Shown: positions 8,585-18,311, counted from the stretch's first letter. The stretch is DNA of 64,000 nucleotides from Pseudomonadota bacterium (GCA_021781515.1 JAJXWR010000002.1:1-64000), one strand, 5' to 3'. Made by a program: numbers and translations. The notes: generated by a model not told the origin, from the sequence alone.

Positions 8585-9676
8585 ATGATGAATCAGCGTG
8601 CCGTCGAAGATCTGAATATATTATCTACGGAAGTGCTTGTCTCGCCCCATGATCTGAAAACAGCCCAACCCATTGGTGCAGAAGCAGAACAGACGGTCAT
8701 ACAGGGACGTCAGGCGATTCGCTCCATACTGGATGGCAGTGACCCTCGTCTCTTTATTGTCGTCGGCCCTTGTTCGATTCACGACACAACGGCTGCCATG
8801 GAATATGCCCATCGCCTGCGGGAGCTGTCTGCTGAAGTCGAGGACACGCTGCTGCTGGTGATGCGAGTTTACTTTGAAAAACCCAGAACTACAGTTGGCT
8901 GGAAAGGGTTAATCAACGACCCCTACATGGACGACACCTTCCAGATCGCCGATGGCCTCTCCATCGGCCGCAAATTACTCAATGATCTGAACAGTATGGG
9001 TCTCCCCTGTGCCACAGAAGCACTGGATCCCATATCCCCACAATACATGCAGGACCTGATCGCCTGGTCAGCCATTGGTGCCCGAACCACTGAATCACAG
9101 ACCCACCGGGAAATGTCGAGTGGCCTGTCCTGCCCTGTCGGATTCAAGAACGGTACTGACGGGGGATTGAAAGTCGCCATTAACGCACTGTTGTCAGTCA
9201 GTCACCCGCACAGTTTTCTCGGCATCAATCAGGAAGGCCAGGTCGCCGTTGTTAAAACCCGAGGCAATGCCTATAGCCACATTGTGCTGCGGGGTGGCGA
9301 TGGCAAACCAAACTACGACTCCGTCAGCGTGGCACTCGCTGAACGTGAACTTGGTAAAGCCAAACTGCCGCTCAATATCATGATTGATACATCACATGCC
9401 AATTCCAACAAGGATCCGGGACTGCAACCACTGGTTCTGGAAAACATCGGAAATCAGATTATTGAAGGCAACCAGTCCGTGGTGGGCATCATGATGGAAA
9501 GCAATCTTTTCTTTGGCCGACAGGACATCCCCGCCAATCGCAACGAACTTCGTTATGGCGTTTCCGTGACCGACGGCTGTCTGGACTGGGATTCCACGGC
9601 ACAATCCCTGCGTCGGTTGCGAAACAAGATCAAACCCAGTCTACTGCACCGCCGTTCATTCCCCAGGAACACCTGA
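8585..9676 (+). CDS. aroG: 3-deoxy-D-arabino-heptulosonate-7-phosphate (DAHP) synthase, class I alpha
   Basis: The enzyme condenses phosphoenolpyruvate and erythrose 4-phosphate in the first step of the shikimate pathway to aromatic amino acids. At about 363 residues it has the usual length of the AroF/AroG/AroH group. Visible signatures are GPCSIHD with the metal-binding Cys, MRVYFEKPRTTVGWKGLIND, the catalytic-Lys region CPVGFKNGTDGG, and the metal ligands in DTSHANSNKD, GIMMESNL and SVTDGCLDW. I chose ATG 8585 (or the adjacent 8588) because homology starts at NQRAVEDLNIL. The upstream in-frame codons form the structured leader and are not conserved coding sequence. Which feedback isozyme it is cannot be told from sequence inspection, so the symbol is nominal. 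No strong Shine-Dalgarno site stands at normal distance, which fits control by the leader structure. Confidence 0.93.
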   Translation: MMNQRAVEDLNILSTEVLVSPHDLKTAQPIGAEAEQTVIQGRQAIRSILDGSDPRLFIVVGPCSIHDTTAAMEYAHRLRELSAEVEDTLLLVMRVYFEKPRTTVGWKGLINDPYMDDTFQIADGLSIGRKLLNDLNSMGLPCATEALDPISPQYMQDLIAWSAIGARTTESQTHREMSSGLSCPVGFKNGTDGGLKVAINALLSVSHPHSFLGINQEGQVAVVKTRGNAYSHIVLRGGDGKPNYDSVSVALAERELGKAKLPLNIMIDTSHANSNKDPGLQPLVLENIGNQIIEGNQSVVGIMMESNLFFGRQDIPANRNELRYGVSVTDGCLDWDSTAQSLRRLRNKIKPSLLHRRSFPRNT

Positions 9677-9733
9677 AAAGTGCTTCACTTGCCTGAACTA
9701 CAACGCCGGCGCACGTTCTGCGACCGGTGTTGT

Positions 9734-9981
9734 ACAGGATTTCTTGCATCAAATCCACTATAGTGATCGTGATTTTTTGAAAAAGACCGGTGTATTGTTT
9801 TCACTGGATGACTTCGGAACCGGATGCTCGTCATTGCCAAAGGCGTAGAAACCGCAGTACAAAAAACATTTCTGCTCAATAACGGCTGTTCCCTCTACCA
9901 GGGTTTCCTGTTTTCCCGACCGGTACATGCTGAGCAGATCTCCGCTGTACTCGCCACTTATCCTCCGGTAGCACCGAAGTA
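9734..9981 (+). pseudogene. EAL-domain (c-di-GMP phosphodiesterase) remnant with internal deletion
   Basis: One frame reads QDFLHQI, then VLFSLDDFGTGCS, the DDFGTGYSS motif of EAL domains. After a frame change it continues as LVIAKGVETAVQKTFLLNNG and YQGFLFSRPVHAEQI, the C-terminal EAL motifs (AEGVET, GYLFSRP). Roughly 60-75 codons between the two motifs are missing, so FGTGCS is fused directly to the VIA-GVET segment out of frame. The 5' part of the domain is also absent. The remnant's stop lies inside the 3' end of flgL on the opposite strand. A full gene of this family would hydrolyse cyclic di-GMP and favour motility; this one cannot. Confidence 0.8.
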
Positions 9982-11217
9982 ATTAAACAGCGACAGGCTA
10001 CTGATTTTCATAAAACTCTGCTCAGAGGCCTGCAATACGGTCTGTTGCATGCTCAACTGGGTAGATGCTTGGGCATAATCCACCGAAGTCAGGGAACTCA
10101 AGGTGGTGGTCACACTCAGGTTAATGCTGGTATCCACCGACTGTGCCTGTGTGACGGCATTTTGCGCCGCCCCAACTTGCGCCTGGGCCGTATTGACCGA
10201 TCCAATGGCATTGTCCAGATTACCCAGGGTATTACTCAGCAACGAAGTCAAGGTTGACTGGTCGGCCGCCGACCCCGTCAGGTTATTCAGTCCGTTCACC
10301 ACGTTCTGTAGCGTAGACAACAGACTCTGGTTCGGACTTGAATCAACAAAAAAAGTATCGCCCACCTGTGGAGCCCCGTTAACGGTCACCGACAATCCAT
10401 TAAATTGAATCGCTGTTCCCGAACTGTACACCACGTTTTGTAGCACTGGCTTTCCGGACTGTGTATTGATGACACTGTAGTTCTGTTTGCCCGGAGGGGA
10501 ACTGCTACTGATCGGATTAAAAACAATTTTGTAATCCGCTGGATAATTACTGTCAAAAGTAGCCTGATCTGTCACCGACCCCCCATCAATACTGGCCGGC
10601 GGAATACTGGTATTCAGTGGACTGGTGGACGTTTGCAGTGTTTTATTGACCGAAGGAATCGTATCAAAAATGCCCTGGCCGGGTAATGTGGTAAATATCT
10701 GGGTGTTGGAAGTTGTCAGTACACTATTTTGCCCCTGATCCCCGTTGTACTGATACTGTCCGTTGGTACCCAACTGATACGGGGCATTATTGGTCTGAAA
10801 ACCACCGAACATGAACTGGCCCAATACGTTCTTACTGTTCATCAGCCCCACCAGGCCATTCATCTGCTGGTTGATCTGAGCGGCAATGGCCTGGCGGTTG
10901 GCCTGGGTCAACGTGCCATCACCGGCCTGAACCACCATTGAACGAATGGACTGGACCGTACTCGTTATGCTGGTCAATGTCGACCCCATCGCCGACAGTT
11001 GACCCGCCGCTGTGCTGACATTTTTCTGGTATTGGCCCAACTGACTCTGCGTCGATTGCAGGCTCATGACATTGGAGGCAATTCCCGGATCATCCGCCGG
11101 TGTATTGTATTTGAGGCCAGAAGACAGTTGGGCTTGCGTCTGATCCAGATTTAACTGGTTCTGATCCATCGCCTGCGTCGCTGAGGTATAGTAATAGGAA
11201 CTGCCTATTCGGGTCAT
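9958..11217 (-). CDS. flgL: Flagellar hook-filament junction protein FlgL (HAP3)
   Basis: This exported flagellar protein forms the second junction ring between hook and filament. The N-terminus (MTRIGSSYYYTSATQAMDQNQLNLDQTQAQLSSGLK) and the C-terminus (LTSVDYAQASTQLSMQQTVLQASEQSFMKISSLSLFNYF) are the paired coiled-coil D0/D1 segments shared with flagellins. At 419 residues it is slightly long for FlgL. It is the last gene of the flgB-L operon, 20 bases after flgK. Its 3' end overlaps the EAL pseudogene by about 24 bases. Confidence 0.95.
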   Translation of the reverse strand: MTRIGSSYYYTSATQAMDQNQLNLDQTQAQLSSGLKYNTPADDPGIASNVMSLQSTQSQLGQYQKNVSTAAGQLSAMGSTLTSITSTVQSIRSMVVQAGDGTLTQANRQAIAAQINQQMNGLVGLMNSKNVLGQFMFGGFQTNNAPYQLGTNGQYQYNGDQGQNSVLTTSNTQIFTTLPGQGIFDTIPSVNKTLQTSTSPLNTSIPPASIDGGSVTDQATFDSNYPADYKIVFNPISSSSPPGKQNYSVINTQSGKPVLQNVVYSSGTAIQFNGLSVTVNGAPQVGDTFFVDSSPNQSLLSTLQNVVNGLNNLTGSAADQSTLTSLLSNTLGNLDNAIGSVNTAQAQVGAAQNAVTQAQSVDTSINLSVTTTLSSLTSVDYAQASTQLSMQQTVLQASEQSFMKISSLSLFNYFGATGG

Positions 11218-11237
11218 CTCAAACTCCTTCGCACTGT

Positions 11238-13841
11238 TCAGGCACCAATTGAGGTCAACAGGGAATTGAACAGCGTACGCGCCGTATTAATCACCTGCGC
11301 CGAGGCGGTATAAGCCTGTTGATATTGCACCAGATTGGCGGCTTCTTCATTCAGATTCACACCGGACACCTGACTCACCAGTTTGGTGGTATTTTGCAGC
11401 AGGGCGGTGGCTGCCTGCTGACTATTACTGGCCTGTACCGACTGGGTACCGATACCCTGTACCATCGAGCCATAAAGGGTCGTGATGCTCATCGTACTGT
11501 TATTGATATTGTTAACGTTCTGCAATCCCATCATTACCTGGGCATTACGGGCATCCCCCGCCACATTGGTATTGTACCCTACGGTGAAGGTATCCCCGGT
11601 CACTGGGGAACCGGTCAGGCTCAAGGTATAGCCCTGATAGATGGATTGTGCAGTCGGACTACTGGTGAACAGTCCATTGCCCGATGTAGTCAGGCTGGAA
11701 CTGCCCGGCAACTGCACATAGACCACGCCACCCACAGTGGCCGAACCAGCATTGGCCACCGTTTGCGGCGCCCCTTGGGATCCCTGGACAGAAACACTAT
11801 TGCCCACTCCCCCAGACACAGCGAATGACAGATCCGCCCCAACCAGTGAACGTACCGACAGCGACGTCCCATTGGATGTCGCTGTAATACCCGACTGCGC
11901 CAGAATCCCACTGGCATTAATACTGGCGGCCAACGCATCCGGGGTACTGCCAGTAAGTGTCTGGCCATTGAGACTGATACTCAACGACCCCGTACTGACA
12001 AAGTTACTTAAGGTCGCCCTGCTATCGGCTACGGCTTTCACCGTCGCCACACTATTAATGGCCTGGGCGATCGCCTGGGCGCTCTCATTGGCGGTGGTGG
12101 TTACCGTCGAGGGGGTAATGGAACCCGTACTGCTGTTGTAAATGTTAAAATTCAGATTTTCCGCCGGATACCCATTGCTGCTCCCCGATGCCGCTACACC
12201 CGCATTAGCTCCACTGCTGCTCACCTGCGTCTGACCCGCATCGGTTGAAAATAACGTATTGGTACCGCCGGGGCTATAAGTCTGATCCACCAGTGGAGGT
12301 ACCAGTGCCTTCGGATTGGCCGGATCGCTGTTATCCAGCACATCATAGGTGGTGGCCGAAGTGAACCGGATCAGTAACGGTGGTGACATGGCCCCTTTCT
12401 TCGTCGTAAATGCCGGGGTGGAGGCGCTCGTCATCCCCGCTACCGTTATCGTCGTCTGACTCTGATTGGTGGTTGCTGCCGCTGCATTCACCGGCCAGGC
12501 CATGGCCAACTGGGCTGGTGAGTTGATATTCATGGCCAGGTTATTCGCCCCCTGCCGGGTAGGAGCAATATAAAATCGTGAACCCGGGGCATAATTCCCC
12601 CCTTGCAGATTGACCGAGAATCCATCGGCATTGATACTGGCCGGAAAGGTCGTGGGTAAGGTCCCCTGCACCACCACTTTACTGTCACTCAGACGAGTCA
12701 ACGTATAGCTACCAGGGGGCCCACTAAAACTTAACTCGTAGTCACTATTGGTTAACTGGTTGGTAGAGGTAATATTGACATTCATTACATACCCCTGCGG
12801 CATGGGATTAGCGGCATCTGAAGTAATACGCGATCCGGTCGCACTGGGACTGTTGATATCAGCAAACAGATTCTGACCTGCCGTTCCCGTCATATCCAGA
12901 CCCAGTTTATTCTGCTGATTCATGCTATTGGCAAAGACCATCGCCATCTGCCCCAGGGTATTCGCTACGGTTCCCAGAACATTATGCTGATAGTTCAGTA
13001 AGCCACCCACATCGCCGCCATTGACAGATGAGGTAATGATCTGTGGCCCCGTATTGCCATTAACCGCAATATCCGTCTGAGAGGAATTACCTGCCGCCGG
13101 CTGGGTAACCAAGGCAGTGGCCTTACTCCCTACCACCAGTGCCTGTCCACTGCCAATAAAAATATTATCCACCCCTGTACCGTCAGGCACAACCGACACG
13201 GATACCAGTTTCGACAATTGCTGGATCAGATTCTGTCGGTTATCCAACAAGGAATTGGGCTGCTGCGTCATCGGAGCGTTGGCACTGCCCGCCAGTTGGG
13301 CATTCAACTGTGCAATATTCCCGGCCAACGAATTGATCTGCTGCACATCCGAGGTCAACGAGTTATTCACTGTCTGATTTTCACTGGCCACTTCACCATA
13401 CGAGGCATTAAACGTATTGACCACCGACTGCATATCGGAAAACACCACATTGCGGCTGGCCACTGACGAGGGGTTCGTCATGGCGGTCTGCATGTCATTG
13501 TACAGATTCTGTATCTGGGTGCTGACACTGGTTGCTGAGCCAGCGACATAATTGTTAATCCGGGTAATGGCATCGGAAAAGGCAGTCAATTGACTGGATT
13601 GTGCGGTATCTGTCAACATCTGCGTCTGGGCAAAACTATTGACCTGTCGCACCACCCCCTGAATGGAGACGCCAGAACCCAGATAAAATCCACCGGTCTG
13701 ATCCACCGCACTCGTCGTTAGCAGCGTCGATTCACGGCTGTAATTGGGCGTATTGGCATTCGTGATATTGTTACCGGTCGTGGTCAATGCCGCCATATTG
13801 GCATTGAGTCCACTCAGGCCAATGGCCATCAGATTACTCAT
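11238..13841 (-). CDS. flgK: Flagellar hook-associated protein FlgK (HAP1), enlarged
   Basis: The N-terminal signature MSNLMAIGLSGLNANMAALTTTGNNITNANTPNYSRE and the C-terminal segment VNLNEEAANLVQYQQAYTASAQVINTARTLFNSLLTSIGA identify FlgK, the first hook-filament junction protein. The length is 867 residues against about 550 in Salmonella. The excess lies in the middle, Ser/Thr/Gly/Asn-rich, surface-exposed region. The start codon overlaps the flgJ stop in an ATGA junction. Confidence 0.95.
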   Translation of the reverse strand: MSNLMAIGLSGLNANMAALTTTGNNITNANTPNYSRESTLLTTSAVDQTGGFYLGSGVSIQGVVRQVNSFAQTQMLTDTAQSSQLTAFSDAITRINNYVAGSATSVSTQIQNLYNDMQTAMTNPSSVASRNVVFSDMQSVVNTFNASYGEVASENQTVNNSLTSDVQQINSLAGNIAQLNAQLAGSANAPMTQQPNSLLDNRQNLIQQLSKLVSVSVVPDGTGVDNIFIGSGQALVVGSKATALVTQPAAGNSSQTDIAVNGNTGPQIITSSVNGGDVGGLLNYQHNVLGTVANTLGQMAMVFANSMNQQNKLGLDMTGTAGQNLFADINSPSATGSRITSDAANPMPQGYVMNVNITSTNQLTNSDYELSFSGPPGSYTLTRLSDSKVVVQGTLPTTFPASINADGFSVNLQGGNYAPGSRFYIAPTRQGANNLAMNINSPAQLAMAWPVNAAAATTNQSQTTITVAGMTSASTPAFTTKKGAMSPPLLIRFTSATTYDVLDNSDPANPKALVPPLVDQTYSPGGTNTLFSTDAGQTQVSSSGANAGVAASGSSNGYPAENLNFNIYNSSTGSITPSTVTTTANESAQAIAQAINSVATVKAVADSRATLSNFVSTGSLSISLNGQTLTGSTPDALAASINASGILAQSGITATSNGTSLSVRSLVGADLSFAVSGGVGNSVSVQGSQGAPQTVANAGSATVGGVVYVQLPGSSSLTTSGNGLFTSSPTAQSIYQGYTLSLTGSPVTGDTFTVGYNTNVAGDARNAQVMMGLQNVNNINNSTMSITTLYGSMVQGIGTQSVQASNSQQAATALLQNTTKLVSQVSGVNLNEEAANLVQYQQAYTASAQVINTARTLFNSLLTSIGA

Positions 13842-14788
13842 GAGTCTGGACCTCCCCCACTGACGTGATCTGACAGTTTTCGATCACCGTGTGGTAAAAC
13901 ATCCAGAATTCGTGCCAACTTAAGCGCATAATGCGGATCCGTCGCATACCCGGAGTGCCCCAAGTGCTGAATAAACGCCTGTTCATCCTTCCCGGACTGG
14001 ATGACCTTGCTGAATTGGGGGTGGCTGCGCATAAAGTGCACATAGTCGCGCATACTGTCGGCAATGGTGGTGTAATTACGAAAGCTGGCATGCGTGCGTT
14101 GCAACTGCCCTTGCGGCGAGACTTCCAGGGTTGGCACATGCATGCTCTCCCCCGACCAGGCCGCATCCGCCTTGATCCCGAACAAGTTGTTCAACCCCCG
14201 GCGCAGACTCTGTCCCCAGCCAGTTTCAAGTACCGCTTGCGCCAGGATAACCCGAGCACTAATACCCAGTTCAGCAGCGGCCTGACGGGCATAGGGCCAG
14301 ATACGGTCAATGAAAGATTGCCGGTCGGTGGTATGCGGCGCTGATGCGGAACGGTGTTCTGTCGATTTTACGGCTTGGATTGCAGGGGCTTGGATTGCAG
14401 GGGCTGCCCGCTCCGGTAGCAAGGGGGTCCGTGCGGCTGCATGTGCTGCACTTTTCGCCAATGGTGTCGAAGGGGTTGCTGGATTACCGCCCAGTTGCCG
14501 CTCCAGCACCTGCCTTAAACCCACACCTCCACGTTCAGAAAGGTAGACCGACATCTGGCTATCGAACATATCTTCATAAAACTTCGACTGTTGCGAGTTC
14601 ATTGGATCATTCGGATTCAATGAACGTGTCGCTTCGCGCATGGATTTCATCATCATGCCGACGTACAGCGATTCAAACTGCGCCGCCACTTTGTGAATCG
14701 TTGCCGGATCCCGACCCGGAGATTTTCCCGATTTCAGGGTCTGCAACGCATTCAGGTTGGTGTAATCATCCAGGCCGGTGGTTTGCAT
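13838..14788 (-). CDS. flgJ: FlgJ: flagellar rod cap with peptidoglycan glucosaminidase domain
   Basis: The first 100 or so residues form the rod-capping domain (KVAAQFESLYVGMMMKSMREATRSLNP, YEDMFDSQMSVYLSERGGVGL). From about residue 160 there is a mannosyl-glycoprotein endo-beta-N-acetylglucosaminidase domain (FIDRIWPYARQAAAELGI, ILAQAVLETGWGQSL, LFGIKAD) that opens the murein for rod passage. Glu in AVLETGWG is the expected catalytic residue. The domains are joined by an Ala/Pro linker with a duplicated PAIQA unit. I choose ATG 14788, which overlaps the flgI stop as TGATG; the ORF-track start is a TTG one codon earlier. Confidence 0.95.
   Translation of the reverse strand: MQTTGLDDYTNLNALQTLKSGKSPGRDPATIHKVAAQFESLYVGMMMKSMREATRSLNPNDPMNSQQSKFYEDMFDSQMSVYLSERGGVGLRQVLERQLGGNPATPSTPLAKSAAHAAARTPLLPERAAPAIQAPAIQAVKSTEHRSASAPHTTDRQSFIDRIWPYARQAAAELGISARVILAQAVLETGWGQSLRRGLNNLFGIKADAAWSGESMHVPTLEVSPQGQLQRTHASFRNYTTIADSMRDYVHFMRSHPQFSKVIQSGKDEQAFIQHLGHSGYATDPHYALKLARILDVLPHGDRKLSDHVSGGGPDS
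14374..14403. repeat. Two tandem 15-bp units in the flgJ linker
   Basis: The unit cttggattgcagggg occurs twice in succession and encodes the repeated PAIQA segment between the rod-cap and glucosaminidase domains. Confidence 0.8.
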
Positions 14789-15909
14789 CAAATCACCTGT
14801 ATCTCAGCTTGCAGGGCACCAGCGGCCTTCAGCGCCTCAAGAATGGCCATCAGATCCCCAGGAGCCACACCCACCCGGTTCACCGCCCGGACAATATCAT
14901 CCAGCGTGGTGCCGGCCTTGAACAAAAACATCCGGTTATTGTCCTGGGTAATCTGGATGCCTGACTTGGGCACAACCGCCGTCTGTCCACCCGACAAGGG
15001 GCCAGGCTGGCTCACCTCGGGATTTTCCGAGATGGAAACAGTCAGATTGCCATGACTCACTGCCGCCGGAGAAACCCGTACATCCTGACCGATAACAATC
15101 GTTCCGGTGCGGGAATTGATAATCACCCGTGCCGGCGCACGTCCCGGACTGACCTCCAGGTTTTCCAGTGTGGAAATGAACACAACCCGATCGGTAACAT
15201 TAGTCGGAGGCATGACCTGTATCGAATCCCCATCCAACGTAGTCGCCGTGTGGGCACCAAAGGTTTTGTTAATCACATCGGTCATCCGCATGGCCGTGGT
15301 AAAATCATATCGATGCAGGTTAAAGGTCAAGGTCGGTGCCGTGGCAAAAGGATTATTCACCGAACGTTCGACAATCGCTCCCCCGGCAATTGTTCCCACA
15401 GTGGGTACATTGACGATAATCTTCGAGCCATCGGCCCCTGCTGCCCCAAATCCACTCACGACAAGATTGCCTTGCGCCACCGCATAAACCAGGCTATCTG
15501 CGCCTTTGAGCGGGGCCATCAGCAACGTACCCCCACGCAGGCTTTTGGCATTGCCGAGACTGGATACCGTGACATCGATCGCTTGACCCGGTTTGGCAAA
15601 AGCCGGCAGATCCGCATGCAAGGCAACAGCCGCCACATTTTTCAGTTGGGGATTCATGGTGGTGGGCACCGCAATACCAAAACCCGCCAGCATGTTCTTG
15701 AAACTCTGCACGGTAAAAGGGGTTTGATTGGTCGTATCCCCGGTTCCGTTCAACCCCACGACCAATCCATACCCCACCAGTTGGTTGGGGCGTACTCCGG
15801 ATATTTCCGTCAGGTCCTTGATGCGCTCGGCCCATGCCGTCTGCAGCAGCATCAGTGCGAGCAGACAGACCCGTAATCCGTTGGACCACTGATTGTGAAT
15901 TTTGTTCAT
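14788..15909 (-). CDS. flgI: Flagellar P-ring protein FlgI
   Basis: The protein carries a Sec signal peptide ([16 protein letters not shown] before ERIKDLTEI) and the highly conserved P-ring start [31 protein letters not shown]. It assembles in the periplasm as the bushing of the rod in the peptidoglycan layer. The length of 373 residues is normal. Its stop overlaps the flgJ start, which suggests coupled translation. Confidence 0.97.
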   Translation of the reverse strand: MNKIHNQWSNGLRVCLLALMLLQTAWAERIKDLTEISGVRPNQLVGYGLVVGLNGTGDTTNQTPFTVQSFKNMLAGFGIAVPTTMNPQLKNVAAVALHADLPAFAKPGQAIDVTVSSLGNAKSLRGGTLLMAPLKGADSLVYAVAQGNLVVSGFGAAGADGSKIIVNVPTVGTIAGGAIVERSVNNPFATAPTLTFNLHRYDFTTAMRMTDVINKTFGAHTATTLDGDSIQVMPPTNVTDRVVFISTLENLEVSPGRAPARVIINSRTGTIVIGQDVRVSPAAVSHGNLTVSISENPEVSQPGPLSGGQTAVVPKSGIQITQDNNRMFLFKAGTTLDDIVRAVNRVGVAPGDLMAILEALKAAGALQAEIQVI

Positions 15910-15936
15910 GCTCGTTGCTCCACTCGTTTGTACCCC

Positions 15937-16638
15937 TTAAAAGGGCCAGTAGACACTACTCAACAACTTGGAGAACCACCCTTTTTCACTGGAATCTTCC
16001 AGCTCGCCCCGGGCAGTATACGTCACCCGGGCATCTGCCAGTCGAGTCGATAATACAGTGTTATCCGGATTAATATCCTCCGGCCGTACATCACCCACCA
16101 CCCGGACTATCTCTGATCCGTGCGATAAATGCACCCACTTTTCCCCCCGCACCACTAAAATCCCGTTAGGCAATACATCCACCACATTCACCGTCACATC
16201 ACCCGTCAATGTGTTGCTCTGGCCCGCCACGGCATTGCCCATGAAATTGCGTTGCGCATTGGTATTGGCGGAAAAATTACTGCCGAATGGTTTAAACCCC
16301 CCTAAATTCACGCCCAACGTACCCGTATTCGTATCGTTTTTCATGATCAATGCATTATTCGAATCACTGGAAGAGGTGTTTTCCTGTAATACAATGGTAA
16401 TTGTGTCGCCGATACGCCGTGCCAAGTGGTCTTCATACAAACCTACCCCGTAACCGGCCTGAAACAACGAGCCACTGTTATTCTCCGGGTTCACCCGGGG
16501 CAAGGGCAATACGGGCGCAAAGGAAGGATCATTTTGATGGGGCAGCGGAGCAATGCAACCCGTCAACAGCCCGAAACTGGCCAGCATAATCCAGTGAAAT
16601 CTGTAGTGGTTGCTTTTCATGTCATTGATGATTTTCAT
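15937..16638 (-). CDS. flgH: Flagellar L-ring lipoprotein FlgH
   Basis: A lipoprotein signal ends in the lipobox LLTGC (Cys28 from the first ATG). Conserved L-ring motifs follow: GLYEDHLARRIGDTITIVLQENTSSS, PNGILVVRGEKWVHLSHGSEIVRVVGDVRPEDINPDNTV and the C-terminal W-L-S-Y-P-like end. FlgH forms the outer-membrane ring of the motor bushing. The start at 16638 has GGGA seven bases upstream; a second ATG six codons later would also leave a workable signal peptide. Confidence 0.96.
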   Translation of the reverse strand: MKIINDMKSNHYRFHWIMLASFGLLTGCIAPLPHQNDPSFAPVLPLPRVNPENNSGSLFQAGYGVGLYEDHLARRIGDTITIVLQENTSSSDSNNALIMKNDTNTGTLGVNLGGFKPFGSNFSANTNAQRNFMGNAVAGQSNTLTGDVTVNVVDVLPNGILVVRGEKWVHLSHGSEIVRVVGDVRPEDINPDNTVLSTRLADARVTYTARGELEDSSEKGWFSKLLSSVYWPF

Positions 16639-16676
16639 GGTTTAATCCCGTTTATCCTCGAAGTCACCCTCGCTGA

Positions 16677-17462
16677 TTACATGTTCTGGGTCACAAACTG
16701 CATCATTTGATCGGCCGTGGAAATCACTTTGGAGTTCATCTCATACGCCCGCTGCGCCGTAATCATGTCCACCATCTCGGTGACAATATTGACATTTGAG
16801 GTTTCGAGTGCCCCCTGCTGCAAGCTCCCCATCCCATTGATGGCGGCAGGCGACACCACAGGACTGCCGCTGGAACCGGATTCCTGATAGAGATTAGTGC
16901 CAATTGCCTGCAAGCCCTGGGGGTTAATGAAATCGGCAAGGGTGATTTGCCCGACCTGTGTCGGCAGATTCGTGGTGGCGTTGTTATAGGAAATGGTTCC
17001 ATCGGCACCAATGGTGATCTGCGACACCCCGGCCGGAATCGTAACGGCCGGCTGCACCGGATACCCCTGCGCCGTCACAATTTGTCCTTGGTTGTTAATC
17101 TGTAAACTGCCATCCCTGGTGTAGGCCGTGGTTCCATCGGGCATCAGCACCTGGAGAAATCCCCGACCGTTAATCGCTACATCCAGTGGCTGACCGGTTA
17201 CAGAAATTGAGCCTTCAGTAAACTGTTTCATGGTCGAGCCAATACGCACACCCGTACCCATATTCAGGCCGGAGGGTAAAGCGGTACTGGAAGAGGTCGG
17301 GCCACCGGGAGACTGTTGTGTCTGATAAAGCAAATCCTGGAAAGTCGCCCGGTCGCGTTTGAATCCATTGGTCGACACATTCGCCAGATTGTTGGCGATG
17401 GTCGCCAGTTTGAAATCCTGGGCACTCAGGCCGGTTTTGGCAATCCATAAGGCAGGTTGCAT
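16677..17462 (-). CDS. flgG: Flagellar distal rod protein FlgG
   Basis: The protein of 261 residues is typical FlgG in length. It has the rod/hook N-terminus (MQPALWIAKTGLSAQDFKLATIANNLANVSTNGFKRDRA), the FlgG-specific PGG stretch after it, and the C-terminal ETSNVNIVTEMVDMITAQRAYEMNSKVISTADQM. It forms the distal rod and is exported by the flagellar type III system. It lies 34 bases after flgF. Confidence 0.97.
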   Translation of the reverse strand: MQPALWIAKTGLSAQDFKLATIANNLANVSTNGFKRDRATFQDLLYQTQQSPGGPTSSSTALPSGLNMGTGVRIGSTMKQFTEGSISVTGQPLDVAINGRGFLQVLMPDGTTAYTRDGSLQINNQGQIVTAQGYPVQPAVTIPAGVSQITIGADGTISYNNATTNLPTQVGQITLADFINPQGLQAIGTNLYQESGSSGSPVVSPAAINGMGSLQQGALETSNVNIVTEMVDMITAQRAYEMNSKVISTADQMMQFVTQNM

Positions 17463-17496
17463 GACTGGTTCTCCTCGTCAGGAATCGGACACCCTG

Positions 17497-18246
17497 TCAA
17501 GCAGTCTGCAAGATACGCGCCATGTATTGATCGTTGCTTTGAGCATCCTGCATGAACTTGACCTGCATTTCAAACTGCCGGGAAAGTTCAATAATCCGGG
17601 AAAGTTCACCGACGGCACTGACATTACTGGTTTCCACCGCACCACTGACTACCCGTACCGTTGGGTCCGTAGCCGGTAATTTACTGCCGCCCGGCAAGCG
17701 CATCAACCCATCGGTTCCTTTGTGTAAGTCATTATTCTTGAGTTGCACCAACTTCAAACTGTCAGCAATCGATGTGCCTGCCAAACCCGAATCCGGCGTC
17801 TGGTAACTCACAGTGCCATCACCACCGACCGCCACATTGATTGCATTTCCCGGCAGCACCAGTGGCTTGCCATTGGCAGCCAATGCCACAAACCCACCGC
17901 CATTGCGTAATAACCCGTCGGTTCCCAGACTGAAATCACCGGCACGGGTATACGCTTCACTGCCATCAGCTGCTTGCACGGCCAGCCAGCCGGGTCCGTT
18001 AATCGCCACATCCAGCGGATTCCCGGTGGTGTTCAGAACCCCGGCACTGGTATCGGTGGAGGGCTCCTCGATCATGGCATAAACACGGCTGGGAAAGGTG
18101 CTGCCAAACACCTGCATCGAACGCGCCTGTTCCAGATCTGTTTTAAAACCCGTCGTCGACACATTGGCCAGATTATTGGCATGCACCGCCTGGGCATTCA
18201 TGGTCTGCACGGCCCCAGACAGGGCCAAAAACAGCGATTTATCCAT
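17497..18246 (-). CDS. flgF: Flagellar proximal rod protein FlgF
   Basis: This rod protein of 249 residues has the N-terminal MDKSLFLALSGAVQTMNAQAVHANNLANVSTTGFKTDLEQARSM region and the C-terminal VVSGAVETSNVSAVGELSRIIELSRQFEMQVKFMQDAQ, characteristic of FlgF. It joins the proximal rod. The gene sits between flgE and flgG in the standard order. Confidence 0.96.
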   Translation of the reverse strand: MDKSLFLALSGAVQTMNAQAVHANNLANVSTTGFKTDLEQARSMQVFGSTFPSRVYAMIEEPSTDTSAGVLNTTGNPLDVAINGPGWLAVQAADGSEAYTRAGDFSLGTDGLLRNGGGFVALAANGKPLVLPGNAINVAVGGDGTVSYQTPDSGLAGTSIADSLKLVQLKNNDLHKGTDGLMRLPGGSKLPATDPTVRVVSGAVETSNVSAVGELSRIIELSRQFEMQVKFMQDAQSNDQYMARILQTA

Positions 18247-18311
18247 GGGTGATCTCCTCTCTAGATAGCCCGATCCGATCCAACCACACTTTCAGCTTAT
18301 CTTAGCGCCGC

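Noticed and set aside
8541-8588. GTG-started 15-codon leader peptide VLSLHPIIAVVSRKT overlapping the DAHP synthase start, with a similar one in the metH leader
   Set aside because: Only the first four codons are shared, explained by the RNA junction; neither peptide contains runs of aromatic or methionine codons that would suggest attenuation.
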